From positions 1 to 64,000 of the forward strand of contig CANHLE010000008.1 in assembly GCA_947461435.1 (NCBI GenBank): a stretch of 64,000 bases of DNA, given 5' to 3'. The DNA is from Paracoccaceae bacterium. Lineage in GTDB: Bacteria; Pseudomonadota; Alphaproteobacteria; Rhodobacterales; Rhodobacteraceae. A program made the translations under genes and the position numbers. The notes below the pieces were generated by a model. The model made no database searches. It worked only from the letters and a program-made list of their open reading frames with translations, and was not told the DNA's origin. Below, in pieces: positions 1 through 12,313 of this stretch (positions within the stretch are counted from its first letter, which is position 1; the number at the start of each line of letters is the position of its first letter).

Positions 1-2
1 TG

Positions 3-196
3 GCGGTTGGGGTGGCGACCGGGATCGTCTTTCATCCGGTGGATGCGCTGTCGTTCCGGCTGGCCCTGCGCAAGTTGACGGATCTGTATTCGGATGGCAC
101 AAACTGGACAAGCGTACAAAAGAACGCCATGCGTCAGCCCGTAGGATGGGAAGCCTCTGCGAAAGCTTACGGCGCGCTTTATGCGGGGCTGTCTAA

Positions 197-200
<4 letters not shown>
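3..200 (+). CDS. glgA: Glycogen synthase, C-terminal end only (partial)
   Basis: Only the last ~65 codons are inside the window; the reading frame is open from base 3. The segment reads GVATGIVFHPVDA, then an Ala/Leu-rich helix and the ending WEASAKAYGALYAGLSK. This matches the C-terminus of bacterial ADP-glucose-dependent glycogen synthases (GT5), which end in a 'W..SA..Y..LY' helix. The enzyme would extend the alpha-1,4-glucan chain in the cytoplasm. Its stop overlaps the GTG start of glgX by four bases (GTGA), so the two are translationally coupled in a glg operon. The catalytic parts lie upstream of the window. The identification rests on a short tail plus context. Confidence 0.85.
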
Positions 201-3900
<3,700 letters not shown>

Positions 3901-4000
3901 GGGCGCGCCATCACGTCGCAATAAAGGCATCCGTGTCGATTTCCGTCCATCATGGCGCGGCCGCGCATGCAAACCTTTGGGAAAGCAAAAGGGGGCCGAC

Positions 4001-5539
4001 ATGGGTGAGACGCGGGCAATTCGGGGGGGACGGCACGCGCGCCAGGCCGCACGCACGGGCGGTGTCGGCGGAACGCCGGGGCGTCCCTATATCATGCGCA
4101 ACATTCCGACTTATGATGTGCTGTCAGAAGAAAACCTGTTGCGCATCGAGGCGGCGGCAGACCGCGTGCTGGCCGAGACGGGCATAGAATTTCGCGACGA
4201 TCCGCAGGTTTTGGAGATGTGGCGGCAAGCCGGCGCAACCGTTCAGGGGCTGTTGGTCAAGTTTGAGCCGGGCATGCTGCGCGAACTCTTGAAATCGGCC
4301 CCGGCGCAATTCACCCAGCATGCCCGCAATCCCGCCAATTCGGTGGAAATCGGCGGCAAGGCGGTGGTATTCTCGCCCGCCTATGGCAGCCCGTTTGTCA
4401 TGGATATTGACCGCGGACGCCGCTTTGGCACCATCGAGGATTTCCGCAACTTCATCAAACTGGCGCAGTCCTCACCGAACTTCCACCACTCGGGCGGCAC
4501 GATTTGCGAGCCGACGGATGTGGCGGTGAACAAACGGCATCTGGACATGGTGATGAGCCATATCGAGCTGTCGGACCGCCCTTTCATGGGATCGGTGACC
4601 GCAGAGGAGCGCTCTGAAGACAGCATTCAGATGTGCCGGATCTTGTTCGGCGAATCCTTTGTTGACCAGAACTGCGTGATCTTGGGCAATGTGAACGTGA
4701 ACTCTCCGTTGGTTTGGGACGGAACGATGACCAAATCGCTGCGGGCCTATGCGCGGGCCAATCAGGCGGCGGTGGTGGTTCCGTTCATTCTGGGCGGGGC
4801 GATGGGCCCGGTAACGAATGCGGGGGGCATTGTGCAATCGCTGGCCGAGACGATGGCTGGCTGCGCCCTGACCCAATTGGAACGCAAGGGCGCGCCGGTG
4901 ATTTTTGGCAACTTCTTGTCGTCGATGAGCCTTCGGTCGGGAAGCCCAACCTTCGGCACGCCGGAACCTGCGATCGGATCGCAGGTGATCGGGCAATTGG
5001 CGCGGCGGTTGAACCTGCCGTTGCGCTGTTCTGGCAATTTCACCACGTCAAAGCTGCCGGATGGGCAGGCGATGATGGAAGGGACCATGTCGATGCTGGC
5101 CGCGGTGCATTGCGGGGCGAATTTCATATTGCATGCGGCCGGCTTTCTGGATGGGCTGCTCAGCATGTCATATGAAAAGTTCATGATGGATGCCGATCTG
5201 TGCGGCGCGCTGCATGCCTATCTGGATGGGGTGAAGATCGACGACGATCAACTGGCCGTTGATGCCTTTGCCGAGGTTGGTCCGGGAAACCATTTCTTTG
5301 GCTGTTCCCACACCATGGCCCATTACGAGACGGCGTTCTGGGACAGCGAATTGTCGGACAATGAGCCGTTTGAAAAATGGGAAGCGGCCGGATCAGACGA
5401 TGCCGCGACGCGCGCCAATAGATTGTGGAAAAAGCGTCTGGCCGAGTTTGAAGCCCCAGCCTTGGATGCCAGTGTGCGCGAGGAATTGCAGGAATTCGTG
5501 GTGCGCAAGAAGGCCGGGATGGCAGACGCCTGGTACTGA
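4001..5539 (+). CDS. MttB-family (trimethylamine/betaine-type) methyltransferase, non-pyrrolysine
   Basis: A 512-residue member of the MttB superfamily (COG5598). It would move a methyl group from a quaternary amine such as glycine betaine, or from a related substrate, onto a corrinoid protein. Family-typical stretches include NFHHSGGTICEPTDV, GNVNVNSPLVWDG and GGAMGPVTNAGG. The frame has no internal amber codon, so it belongs to the non-pyrrolysine branch and the substrate cannot be read off. ATG 4001 is chosen because a purine-rich GGGGG site lies about 6 bases upstream; an in-frame TTG at 3977 is possible. The N-terminus (residues 3-30) is rich in Arg and Gly and precedes the conserved core MRNIPTYDVL. 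A bidirectional terminator follows. Partner genes appear 20 kb away (25.6-30.2 kb). Confidence 0.88.
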   Translation: MGETRAIRGGRHARQAARTGGVGGTPGRPYIMRNIPTYDVLSEENLLRIEAAADRVLAETGIEFRDDPQVLEMWRQAGATVQGLLVKFEPGMLRELLKSAPAQFTQHARNPANSVEIGGKAVVFSPAYGSPFVMDIDRGRRFGTIEDFRNFIKLAQSSPNFHHSGGTICEPTDVAVNKRHLDMVMSHIELSDRPFMGSVTAEERSEDSIQMCRILFGESFVDQNCVILGNVNVNSPLVWDGTMTKSLRAYARANQAAVVVPFILGGAMGPVTNAGGIVQSLAETMAGCALTQLERKGAPVIFGNFLSSMSLRSGSPTFGTPEPAIGSQVIGQLARRLNLPLRCSGNFTTSKLPDGQAMMEGTMSMLAAVHCGANFILHAAGFLDGLLSMSYEKFMMDADLCGALHAYLDGVKIDDDQLAVDAFAEVGPGNHFFGCSHTMAHYETAFWDSELSDNEPFEKWEAAGSDDAATRANRLWKKRLAEFEAPALDASVREELQEFVVRKKAGMADAWY

Positions 5540-5579
5540 TACGTCGGGTCTGGAGCGGCGGGAAAAGACAAACTCAAAG

Positions 5580-5608
5580 AAGGGCCAAGTGCTTTTGGCC
5601 CTTTTTTT
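5580..5608. terminator. Intrinsic terminator between convergent genes
   Basis: AGGGCCAA and TTGGCCCT form an 8-bp stem with a short loop, followed on the + strand by a run of seven T. It ends the MttB gene and, read the other way, can end the lytic transglycosylase gene. Confidence 0.85.
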
Positions 5609-5627
5609 GCCCCCTGAACGGGGATCT

Positions 5628-6101
5628 TTAGCTGCGCAAACCAGTCTCTTCCAGCAGGCCCAGACGTTTGGCTTCGTAGTAATATCCGGCGGCGAACCAA
5701 TGCAGGGCCTCATCCGCGTCGCCATTCGAGACGATCCAAGCCCCCCGCAAGTATTTGCCTGCATATTTCAAGTTGGTTTCGGCATCCAAAAGCCCCGACG
5801 CCGGACCGTCATAGCCCATGGTTGCGGCGGTTTGTGGCAATATTTGCATCAGGCCATAGTAGGGGCCGTTGCGCGCGGCAGGATTGTAATCACTTTCGCG
5901 CTGAATGACGCGGTGAATAAGGCTTTGCGGCATATCGTAAAGATCGGCGTATTTCACGATCAGGGCCCGCATCTGAGGCGTCTCGCCGGGGTAAAGCGCG
6001 GATTGGCTGACCTGCGAGGTGGATGGCCCGCCACCACAACCCGTGAGGGCAAACGCCAAACCGAGTGACAGGCACAGGGCGCGGGAAAAAGAATAGGACA
6101 T
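5628..6101 (-). CDS. SLT-domain lytic transglycosylase, lipoprotein
   Basis: A 157-residue exported lipoprotein. A hydrophobic signal ends in the lipobox LTGC (Cys22 lipidated). The rest is one compact transglycosylase SLT fold with the catalytic Glu69 in QRESDYNPAA, followed by GPYYGLMQILPQTA and a late WFAAGYY motif. It would cleave peptidoglycan glycan strands from the periplasmic face of a membrane, giving 1,6-anhydro-muramyl ends. It is much shorter than Slt70 or MltC, so it is a minimal-domain type; such small SLT lipoproteins are common in Rhodobacterales. The start has an AAGG site about 10 bases upstream. It is divergent from the HNH gene, with 237 bp between them. Confidence 0.87.
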   Translation of the reverse strand: MSYSFSRALCLSLGLAFALTGCGGGPSTSQVSQSALYPGETPQMRALIVKYADLYDMPQSLIHRVIQRESDYNPAARNGPYYGLMQILPQTAATMGYDGPASGLLDAETNLKYAGKYLRGAWIVSNGDADEALHWFAAGYYYEAKRLGLLEETGLRS

Positions 6102-6338
6102 GCAAGAGCCTTTTTTCAGACGAAAGGGTTCAGGCGTGATAACGAGGAAGCAAGGCTGTGATAAGCCTTGGATGAACGAAGCTGCGGAAATCCGCCTTAT
6201 TCGTCATTTTCTTGTGACCTTTTGGCCCTAAATATCGCAGATGTAGGGCTTGCCAAGGCCTGAACGCCAGATATAGTGGATTTCGGAAGGCCAGACGCGG
6301 CCCATGGGCCGGATCCGATTTAATAAACGGGATAGGAC

Positions 6339-6923
6339 ATGGACGGCAGTTTTCGAAGCGAATTTGTCAGAGAACCCGCGGCGCTGCGCAGTCATCCCGC
6401 GCTGGTTCTGAATGCCGACTATCGACCGCTCAGTTACTACCCGCTATCGCTGTGGCCGTGGCAAGATGCCATGAAGGCGGTGTTCATGGACCGGGTTTCG
6501 ATTGTCGCCGAATATGACGCGGTGGTGCGAAGCCAGAGGCAAGAGTTTCGCATACCTTCGGTCGTGGTGCTGAAAGATTATGTTCGTCCCCAGAAGCGCG
6601 TGGCATTCACGCGCTTCAATCTTTTTCTGCGGGATGAATTTTGTTGTCAGTATTGTGGATCGAAGGGGGATTTGACCTTTGATCACGTGGTTCCGCGCTC
6701 TCGCGGCGGGATGACGAGTTGGGAAAATGTGGTGGCGGCCTGTAGCCCGTGCAATCTGCGCAAGGGGGCCAAGACCTTGAAGCAATCGGGACTTTACCTG
6801 CAAAGGGCGCCCCGCATGCCGACCGCCGAAGAAATGCAGGCGCATGGTCGCCGCTTTCCGCCCAACCATCTGCATGAAAGCTGGATGGATTATTTGTACT
6901 GGGATGCCGAACTGGACGCTTAG
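6339..6923 (+). CDS. HNH endonuclease family protein
   Basis: A 194-residue protein with a complete HNH module: a CXXC pair in QYCGSKG, the His of FDHVVPRSRGG, the Asn of WENVVAACSPCN, and a second CXXC. Upstream is a ~90-residue segment containing LVLNADYRPLSYYPLS, typical of the stand-alone HNH proteins conserved across alphaproteobacteria. The fold implies a metal-dependent DNA-cutting or nicking activity, but the cellular role is not known. It is not next to restriction or phage genes and looks like a core gene, not a homing element. ATG start with GGGATAGG just upstream. Confidence 0.85.
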   Translation: MDGSFRSEFVREPAALRSHPALVLNADYRPLSYYPLSLWPWQDAMKAVFMDRVSIVAEYDAVVRSQRQEFRIPSVVVLKDYVRPQKRVAFTRFNLFLRDEFCCQYCGSKGDLTFDHVVPRSRGGMTSWENVVAACSPCNLRKGAKTLKQSGLYLQRAPRMPTAEEMQAHGRRFPPNHLHESWMDYLYWDAELDA

Positions 6924-7091
6924 GGGCAATTCGGGCCAAGAACGAGGCTGGTGCGGTCTGTCATGGCCGGTGACCGCCGGGAAGATTTTGGCTTATGGGA
7001 ATTGTGGGCAAGCGGTGCTAGACACGGCCAGTCAAGCGGGCTAAAAGCGCCGCGTTAGCGCTAACAGGCGCCCCCCAAAGCGAGGTTTGCG

Positions 7092-8546
7092 ATGGTTTCG
7101 CGCGTCATTCCGGTTGATTCCTTTGATCTTGTGGTGTTCGGCGGCACGGGTGATCTTGCCCGGCGCAAGATCTTGCCGGGGCTGTATCGGCGCTTTCTTG
7201 CGGGGCAGATGACGGCGGAAAGCCGCATCATCGGTGCGGCGCGCGCCGATCTGACCGAAGAGGCCTATCGCGCCATGGTGGGCGAGGCGATTGACGAGTT
7301 TGTCCCCAAAGATCGCCGCGACGCTGCCGTGATCGCCGAGTTTCTGGCCCGGATCGGCTATGTGTCGATTGACGCAAAGGGATCTGCCGGATGGGATGTG
7401 CTGCGCGACAAGATGCGCCCCAATGTGGTGCGCGCGTTCTATTTCTCGGTCGCGCCGGCGCTTTTTGGCGATATAGCCGAACGGCTACATTCCAATCAGA
7501 TCGCCGACGCCTGGAGCCGGATCGTGGTGGAAAAGCCCTTTGGCCGGGATCTGGCCAGTGCCAAGGCCTTGAATGCCGTTCTGGCCAGCCATTTCAACGA
7601 AGGACAGATTTACCGGATCGATCACTATCTGGGCAAGGAAACCGTGCAGAATCTGATGGCTGTGCGCTTTGCCAACATCCTGTTCGAACCGTTATGGAAA
7701 TCGGAATATATCGATCACGTGCAGATCACGGTGGCCGAAACCGTCGATGTTTCGGGGCGCGGGGCCTATTATGACAAATCCGGCGCGATGCGGGACATGG
7801 TGCAAAACCATATGATGCAGCTGTTGTGCCTGATCGCGATGGAGCCGCCGTATCACTTTGATCCCGATGCCGTGCGCGACGAAAAACTGAAGGTCATTCG
7901 CGCGCTGGAACCGGTGAAACCCGAAGATATCGTGCGGGGTCAATACCTTGGGGCCAAAGGCGAAGCGGGCTATGTGCAGCATAGCGAAAATCCGGCCAGC
8001 CGTACCGAAAGCTATATCGCGCTGAAGGTGAATATCGCCAACTGGCGCTGGAAAGGCACACCGTTTTATTTGCGCACGGGCAAGAAAATGCGCGCGCGGG
8101 CCAGCGAGATTGCCATCACCTTCAAAGAGCCACCCCACTCGATCTTTGACGATGCCAAAGGGTGGAAGGAAAACGTTCTGGTCATTCGGCTTCAGCCCAA
8201 CGAAGGGATGGAGTTGATGATGATGATCAAGGAACCCGGCCCGGGCGGCATGCGCCTGATGCAGGTGCCGCTGGATATGGCCTTTGCCGATGCCTTGGGG
8301 GTTGAGGCGGAAGACGTGCCGGACGCCTACGAACGTCTGATCATGGATGTGATCCGGGGCAACCAGACGCTGTTCATGCGCGGTGACGAGGTGGAGGCCG
8401 CCTGGGCCTGGACCGACCCGATTATTCAAGGTTGGGAGGCGCGGGGAGAGCGGCCACAAAGCTATGATGCGGGATCTTCGGGACCAGAAGATGCCTTGAT
8501 GCTGATGCACCGCGATGGCCGCCGTTGGCGCGAGATCAAGGAATGA
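7092..8546 (+). CDS. zwf: Glucose-6-phosphate 1-dehydrogenase
   Basis: A 484-residue cytoplasmic enzyme oxidising glucose-6-phosphate to 6-phosphogluconolactone with NAD(P)+. It opens the Entner-Doudoroff and oxidative pentose routes. The N-terminus has the dinucleotide-binding turn VVFGGTGDLARRK, and the active-site signature RIDHYLGKETVQN contains the substrate-binding His and Lys. KPFGRDL is also present. Length is normal. It starts the operon zwf-pgl-pgi: its stop overlaps the pgl start by four bases (ATGA). Confidence 0.96.
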   Translation: MVSRVIPVDSFDLVVFGGTGDLARRKILPGLYRRFLAGQMTAESRIIGAARADLTEEAYRAMVGEAIDEFVPKDRRDAAVIAEFLARIGYVSIDAKGSAGWDVLRDKMRPNVVRAFYFSVAPALFGDIAERLHSNQIADAWSRIVVEKPFGRDLASAKALNAVLASHFNEGQIYRIDHYLGKETVQNLMAVRFANILFEPLWKSEYIDHVQITVAETVDVSGRGAYYDKSGAMRDMVQNHMMQLLCLIAMEPPYHFDPDAVRDEKLKVIRALEPVKPEDIVRGQYLGAKGEAGYVQHSENPASRTESYIALKVNIANWRWKGTPFYLRTGKKMRARASEIAITFKEPPHSIFDDAKGWKENVLVIRLQPNEGMELMMMIKEPGPGGMRLMQVPLDMAFADALGVEAEDVPDAYERLIMDVIRGNQTLFMRGDEVEAAWAWTDPIIQGWEARGERPQSYDAGSSGPEDALMLMHRDGRRWREIKE

Positions 8547-9214
8547 GGCTGATCGTCTATCCAAGCCGGCCCGCGCTGATGAGCGGGCTGGCCGACGTCA
8601 TTGCACAGCAACTGCGGGCGGCGATTGCCGCGCGCGGACAGGCCACGCTGTCTGTGCCGGGCGGAACCACGCCGGGGCCGGTGTTTGATGCCCTGTCCCA
8701 GTCAGATCTGGACTGGGCCAAGGTGGCGGTCGTGCTGAACGACGAACGCTGGGTGCCCGAGGATAGCCCCCGATCCAACACGCGGTTGCTGCGCGAACGT
8801 CTGGTGCAGGGCCGGGCCGCGGCGGCGCAGGTGTTGCCCCTATATGCCGATGCCCCCGCGCCAGAGGATTGTTTGGCCGATCTTGCGGCGGGATTGCAGC
8901 CCTTTTTGCCGATTGATGTGCTGCTTGTGGGGATGGGCGCGGATATGCACACGGCCTCGTTGTTTCCGGGGGCGGATCTGCTGTCCTTCGGGCTTGCCGC
9001 GGATGCCCCCTTGTTGCTGCCCATGCGGGCCGATGCCGCCGGAGAGCCGCGCATCACCCTGACGGCGCCGGCGCTTTTGGGGGCACGGCAGTGCCACGTC
9101 TTGATCACCGGCGCAGAAAAGCGGCGCGTGATCGCGCAGGCCGAACATCTTTCCCCTTCGGACGCACCGATTGCCTTGGTGCTGCCGCAAGCCACAGTTC
9201 ATTGGGCGGAGTAA
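8543..9214 (+). CDS. pgl: 6-phosphogluconolactonase
   Basis: A 223-residue protein of the Pgl/NagB-like family that hydrolyses 6-phosphogluconolactone to 6-phosphogluconate. Visible family motifs are SVPGGTTPGPVFD (phosphate-binding loop), LNDERWVPEDSPRSN, and GMGADMHTASLFPG, where other family members have GxGxDGHxASLFP. Start ATG 8543 overlaps the zwf stop; a longer in-frame start (8525) would run deeper into zwf and is less likely. Only three bases separate it from pgi. Confidence 0.94.
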   Translation: MRLIVYPSRPALMSGLADVIAQQLRAAIAARGQATLSVPGGTTPGPVFDALSQSDLDWAKVAVVLNDERWVPEDSPRSNTRLLRERLVQGRAAAAQVLPLYADAPAPEDCLADLAAGLQPFLPIDVLLVGMGADMHTASLFPGADLLSFGLAADAPLLLPMRADAAGEPRITLTAPALLGARQCHVLITGAEKRRVIAQAEHLSPSDAPIALVLPQATVHWAE

Positions 9215-9217
9215 GCC

Positions 9218-10822
9218 ATGACCGATCATTGGAAACCCCTTTTTGCCAAACATGCCGCGGTCAAGGACCGCGCGATCATGGATCTGTTCGGCGCGGATGC
9301 GCAGCGCACCCAACGATTTTCGGCGCGCGCCGGGGCCATGCTGCTGGATTATTCCAAGACCAATATCGACGATGACACCAAAGCGGCGCTGATTGGTTTG
9401 GCCAAGAGCGCGGGTCTGGCGGAAAAGCGCGCGGCCATGTTCGGCGGCGAGAAGATCAATGACACGGAAGGGCGGGCCGTTCTTCATGTGGCGCTGCGGG
9501 CCCCGCAGGGCGTGACGATTGAAACCGACGGCCGCGATGTGGTGCCCGAGGTTCGCGCCATTCGGGCGCGTATGGCGGATTTTGCCCGCGCCGTACGCTC
9601 GGGGACGTTCCGCGCGCAGGGCGGGGCGATTACCGATGTCGTCAACATCGGCATTGGCGGATCCGACCTTGGACCTGTGATGGCGACGTTGGCGCTGGCG
9701 CCCTATCACGATGGGCCGCGCGTGCATTACGTGTCGAACGTGGACGGCGCGCATATTCATGATGTGTTGCGCGGACTTGATCCCGAAACCACTTTGGTGA
9801 TCGTGGCGTCCAAAACCTTTACCACGATCGAGACGATGACCAATGCCGACACCGCCAAGGCCTGGATGGGCCGCGTGGTCAAGGATCCCGGAGCGCAGTT
9901 TGTTGCTGTCAGCACGGCTGCCGAAAAGACCAAGGCTTACGGCATTGATCCAAAACTGGTTTTCGGCTTCGAAGATTGGGTGGGGGGGCGCTATTCCCTT
10001 TGGGGGCCCATTGGGTTGGCCGTGATGCTGGCCGTGGGGCCAGAGTCGTTTGACGCCTTTTTGGCCGGCGGCCGGGACATGGATGAGCGGTTTTTGACCG
10101 AGGCCTTGGAAGACAATATCGCGGTCATGTTGGCTTTGGTGGGGGTCTGGCATACCCAGATCTGCGGCTACTCCACCCGGGCGGTGCTGCCCTATGATCA
10201 GCGGCTGTTGCGGCTGCCGGCCTATTTGCAGCAGCTGGAAATGGAGAGCAACGGCAAGCGTGTGGCCATGGACGGATCGGATCTGACGGTGCAGTCTGGC
10301 CCCGTCGTCTGGGGAGAGCCGGGCACCAACGGCCAGCACGCCTTTTATCAATTGATCCATCAAGGCACGCGGGTTGTGCCGTGCGAATTTCTGGTGGCCA
10401 AAGAGGGCCACGAGCCTGACCTGGCGCATCAGCACCTGCTGCTGGTGTCAAACTGCCTTGCCCAATCGGAGGCGCTGCTGCGCGGGCGGTCGTTGGACGA
10501 AGCGCGCGCCATCATGGCCAAGAAGGGCGCCGTGGGCGACGAGAGGGAACGGCAGGCGCGCCATCGGGTCTTCCCGGGCAATCGCCCGTCAACCACTTTG
10601 GCCTACCCAAAGTTGACCCCCTTTGTCCTTGGCCAAATCATCGCATTGTATGAGCACCGGGTCTTTGTGGAGGGGGTTATTCTGGGCATCAATTCTTACG
10701 ACCAATGGGGGGTGGAATTGGGCAAAGAATTGGCCCTTGCCCTGCAACCGGTGCTGGAAGGCAAGGCAGGAACCGAGGGCAAGGACGGATCGACAGCGGC
10801 CTTGGTTGCCTTTTTGAAATAA
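9218..10822 (+). CDS. pgi: Glucose-6-phosphate isomerase
   Basis: A 534-residue enzyme interconverting glucose-6-phosphate and fructose-6-phosphate. Family signatures are complete: [47 protein letters not shown], and the C-terminal [13 protein letters not shown], which carries the catalytic Lys at its end. Last gene of the zwf-pgl-pgi operon, lying within 2 kb of the glycogen/phosphoglucomutase block, so this 10-kb stretch concentrates hexose-phosphate branch points. Confidence 0.96.
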   Translation: MTDHWKPLFAKHAAVKDRAIMDLFGADAQRTQRFSARAGAMLLDYSKTNIDDDTKAALIGLAKSAGLAEKRAAMFGGEKINDTEGRAVLHVALRAPQGVTIETDGRDVVPEVRAIRARMADFARAVRSGTFRAQGGAITDVVNIGIGGSDLGPVMATLALAPYHDGPRVHYVSNVDGAHIHDVLRGLDPETTLVIVASKTFTTIETMTNADTAKAWMGRVVKDPGAQFVAVSTAAEKTKAYGIDPKLVFGFEDWVGGRYSLWGPIGLAVMLAVGPESFDAFLAGGRDMDERFLTEALEDNIAVMLALVGVWHTQICGYSTRAVLPYDQRLLRLPAYLQQLEMESNGKRVAMDGSDLTVQSGPVVWGEPGTNGQHAFYQLIHQGTRVVPCEFLVAKEGHEPDLAHQHLLLVSNCLAQSEALLRGRSLDEARAIMAKKGAVGDERERQARHRVFPGNRPSTTLAYPKLTPFVLGQIIALYEHRVFVEGVILGINSYDQWGVELGKELALALQPVLEGKAGTEGKDGSTAALVAFLK

Positions 10823-10846
10823 AAAAGGGGGCCTTTGGGGCCCCCT
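10821..10846 (-). terminator. Intrinsic terminator for the RidA gene
   Basis: AGGGGGCC and GGCCCCCT form a perfect 8-bp stem with a 5-base loop. The T-run lies on the minus-strand side (T6 after the stem), so it mainly serves the minus-strand RidA gene while also sitting directly behind pgi. Confidence 0.8.
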
Positions 10847-10871
10847 GCCTTCGTCTTGGACTTGGCCCTGC

Positions 10872-11225
10872 TTATTTCAGCGCGGCGGTCACGATCACTT
10901 CGACCAGATAGTCTGGCGTGGCAAGTTTTGCCTCGCCCGTGGCGCGGCCGGGGGTGTGGCCTGCGGGAACCCAAGTATCCCAAACCGCGTTCATTTCGGA
11001 AAAGGTCGACATATCTGCCAGCCAGATTTGCGCCGACAGGATCCGGGTTTTGTCTGTGCCTGCGGCGGCCAGAATTCGGTCAACCTCGGCCAGACAATCC
11101 GCGGTTTGCTGGCCAACAGAGCCGCCCGGCTTGCCAACCTGGCCGGCCAGCCAGACAATGCCGTTGTAACACACCGCTTCGGACATCCGCGCGCCGACGC
11201 CAATGCGTTTGATATCTTCGTTCAT
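10872..11225 (-). CDS. RidA/YjgF-family protein
   Basis: A 117-residue member of the RidA superfamily, small trimeric proteins that in the RidA branch hydrolyse reactive 2-aminoacrylate-type enamines and imines. The protein has the family length and ends of the core (VWLAGQVG, AQIWLADMSTFSEMNAVWDTW, RATGEAKLATPDYLVEV). The Arg of RATGEAKL lies where RidA uses Arg105, but the sequence around it differs from the classic 'RxxV' context, so the exact subfamily is unclear. A clean GGAGG precedes the ATG. Monocistronic, with its own terminator. Confidence 0.85.
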   Translation of the reverse strand: MNEDIKRIGVGARMSEAVCYNGIVWLAGQVGKPGGSVGQQTADCLAEVDRILAAAGTDKTRILSAQIWLADMSTFSEMNAVWDTWVPAGHTPGRATGEAKLATPDYLVEVIVTAALK

Positions 11226-11285
11226 AGGAAACCTCCGGTTTGATGGGGCTTTGCTAGCCTGCTTTTTGGGGTTTGAAAAGCAGGG

Positions 11286-12086
11286 CTAATAGCCCAAGGC
11301 TTCGTAATCGGCCGCATAGATTTCCGCGATCCGGGCGCGCTGCGCCGGGTTGGCGACAAAATCGGATGGCCGCGATGGGTTGTGGCGCTGTGCGAGCAAT
11401 TCTGCGGGGGGGAAATCGGGGCGGCCCGCCGCCGCAAAGACCCGGGCGATATCGGTGTTGTAGGATTCCACCCGGCCGATCATGTCAAAGGTCAGATCGC
11501 GAAAGGCTATGTTGTCGACCTGAAGGCGCCAATGCGTATCGCAGCGTATCGGATCGATGGCCAAGGTATGGCTGACATAGTCGAGAAAGACGTCAAAATT
11601 GCGCGCGGCCGAATGGGCGGGATCAAACCCATGCGCCTGCATCGGCGCCAGATGCTTGTGCCGCGCACTATTGTCTTGATCGAGGAAAAAGTTGCGAAAG
11701 GCCGATGTGGCGCGGGTGACCGGATCGCGCACAAATGTGAAAAGAAAGGACTGATGGGCCGCCAAGACCGGCTTGATGACCGACCAACGATAGCGCGCCG
11801 GATAGATGCCCGTGTCGGCGCGGTGAACGTTGCCTTTGTAGGTCGCACCCTGATTGCCATAGGCATAAAGAAATTGGGTAGTTTGCGTGCAGGCGCATTT
11901 CTGATTTCGCAAGAACAACAAGCGTTTGTCATGCGACAGGATCAGATTGCGGTAGGGGCTGCGCAGATGTGCAGGTTCTGCTTGCAGTTGCGACAAAACC
12001 TTGTAGCGCGGAAAAAATGGCGCAAGAAGGCGGGTCAGCGCCGTATCTTGGTCAAGCGGGGCCAGAAAAACTTTGGGTTCGGACAT
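11286..12086 (-). CDS. Sulfotransferase family 2-like protein
   Basis: A 266-residue protein of the carbohydrate-type sulfotransferase fold. The PAPS 5'-phosphosulfate loop can be read in LFLRNQKCACTQTTQFLY. The 3'-phosphate motif is FTFVRDPVTRATSAFRNFF, matching the 'RDP..R..S.' pattern. It would transfer sulfate from PAPS to a glycan or other acceptor; the acceptor is unknown. It lies immediately outside the tRNA-flanked glycan island, about 120 bp from the att-like fragment. It could be part of the same surface-glycan theme or simply a neighbour. No strong Shine-Dalgarno site is visible before the start. Confidence 0.75.
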   Translation of the reverse strand: MSEPKVFLAPLDQDTALTRLLAPFFPRYKVLSQLQAEPAHLRSPYRNLILSHDKRLLFLRNQKCACTQTTQFLYAYGNQGATYKGNVHRADTGIYPARYRWSVIKPVLAAHQSFLFTFVRDPVTRATSAFRNFFLDQDNSARHKHLAPMQAHGFDPAHSAARNFDVFLDYVSHTLAIDPIRCDTHWRLQVDNIAFRDLTFDMIGRVESYNTDIARVFAAAGRPDFPPAELLAQRHNPSRPSDFVANPAQRARIAEIYAADYEALGY

Positions 12087-12204
12087 GGGTTTTGTCTAAG
12101 TTGAAACCGGTTTTTGATCAAGTAGCGCCCAACGGATTTGCGGTATACACGAAGGCTGCGGCAAGGTTTGCCGGGCGTATAATATGAACTTTCGGCGAAA
12201 TGGG

Positions 12205-12251
12205 ATGGAGCGGGTGAAGGTAATCGAACCCTCGTATTCAGCTTGGGAAGC
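12205..12251 (-). repeat. 47-bp copy of the tRNA-Gly(CCC) 3' part (attachment-site-like)
   Basis: This stretch matches 21702-21748 at 46 of 47 positions; the one difference is T12221 versus G21718, in the T-stem. It covers the anticodon loop through the 3' CCA end of the tRNA-Gly(CCC) gene, in the same orientation. No 5' half of a tRNA is present next to it. A 3'-terminal tRNA copy separated from the intact gene by accessory genes is the usual footprint of integration by a tyrosine integrase into a tRNA gene. Confidence 0.9.
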
Positions 12252-12313
12252 GGTTGGTTCGGCATCGGCCCACAAATCCGCGCGGCTGCTGCCGAGGCAT
12301 CGCACGCTGCGCG

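Noticed and set aside
4001-5539. Pyrrolysine-containing trimethylamine methyltransferase
   Set aside because: The frame has no in-frame amber codon, and no pyrrolysine genes are in the window.
6151-6170. 7-bp hairpin CAAGGCT/AGCCTTG between the transglycosylase and HNH genes
   Set aside because: Short stem and no T-run; such hairpins are expected by chance in this amount of sequence.
8840-10435. 531-codon minus-strand open frame
   Set aside because: It is antisense to pgl/pgi, with no family resemblance, and full-length pgi motifs are on the plus strand.
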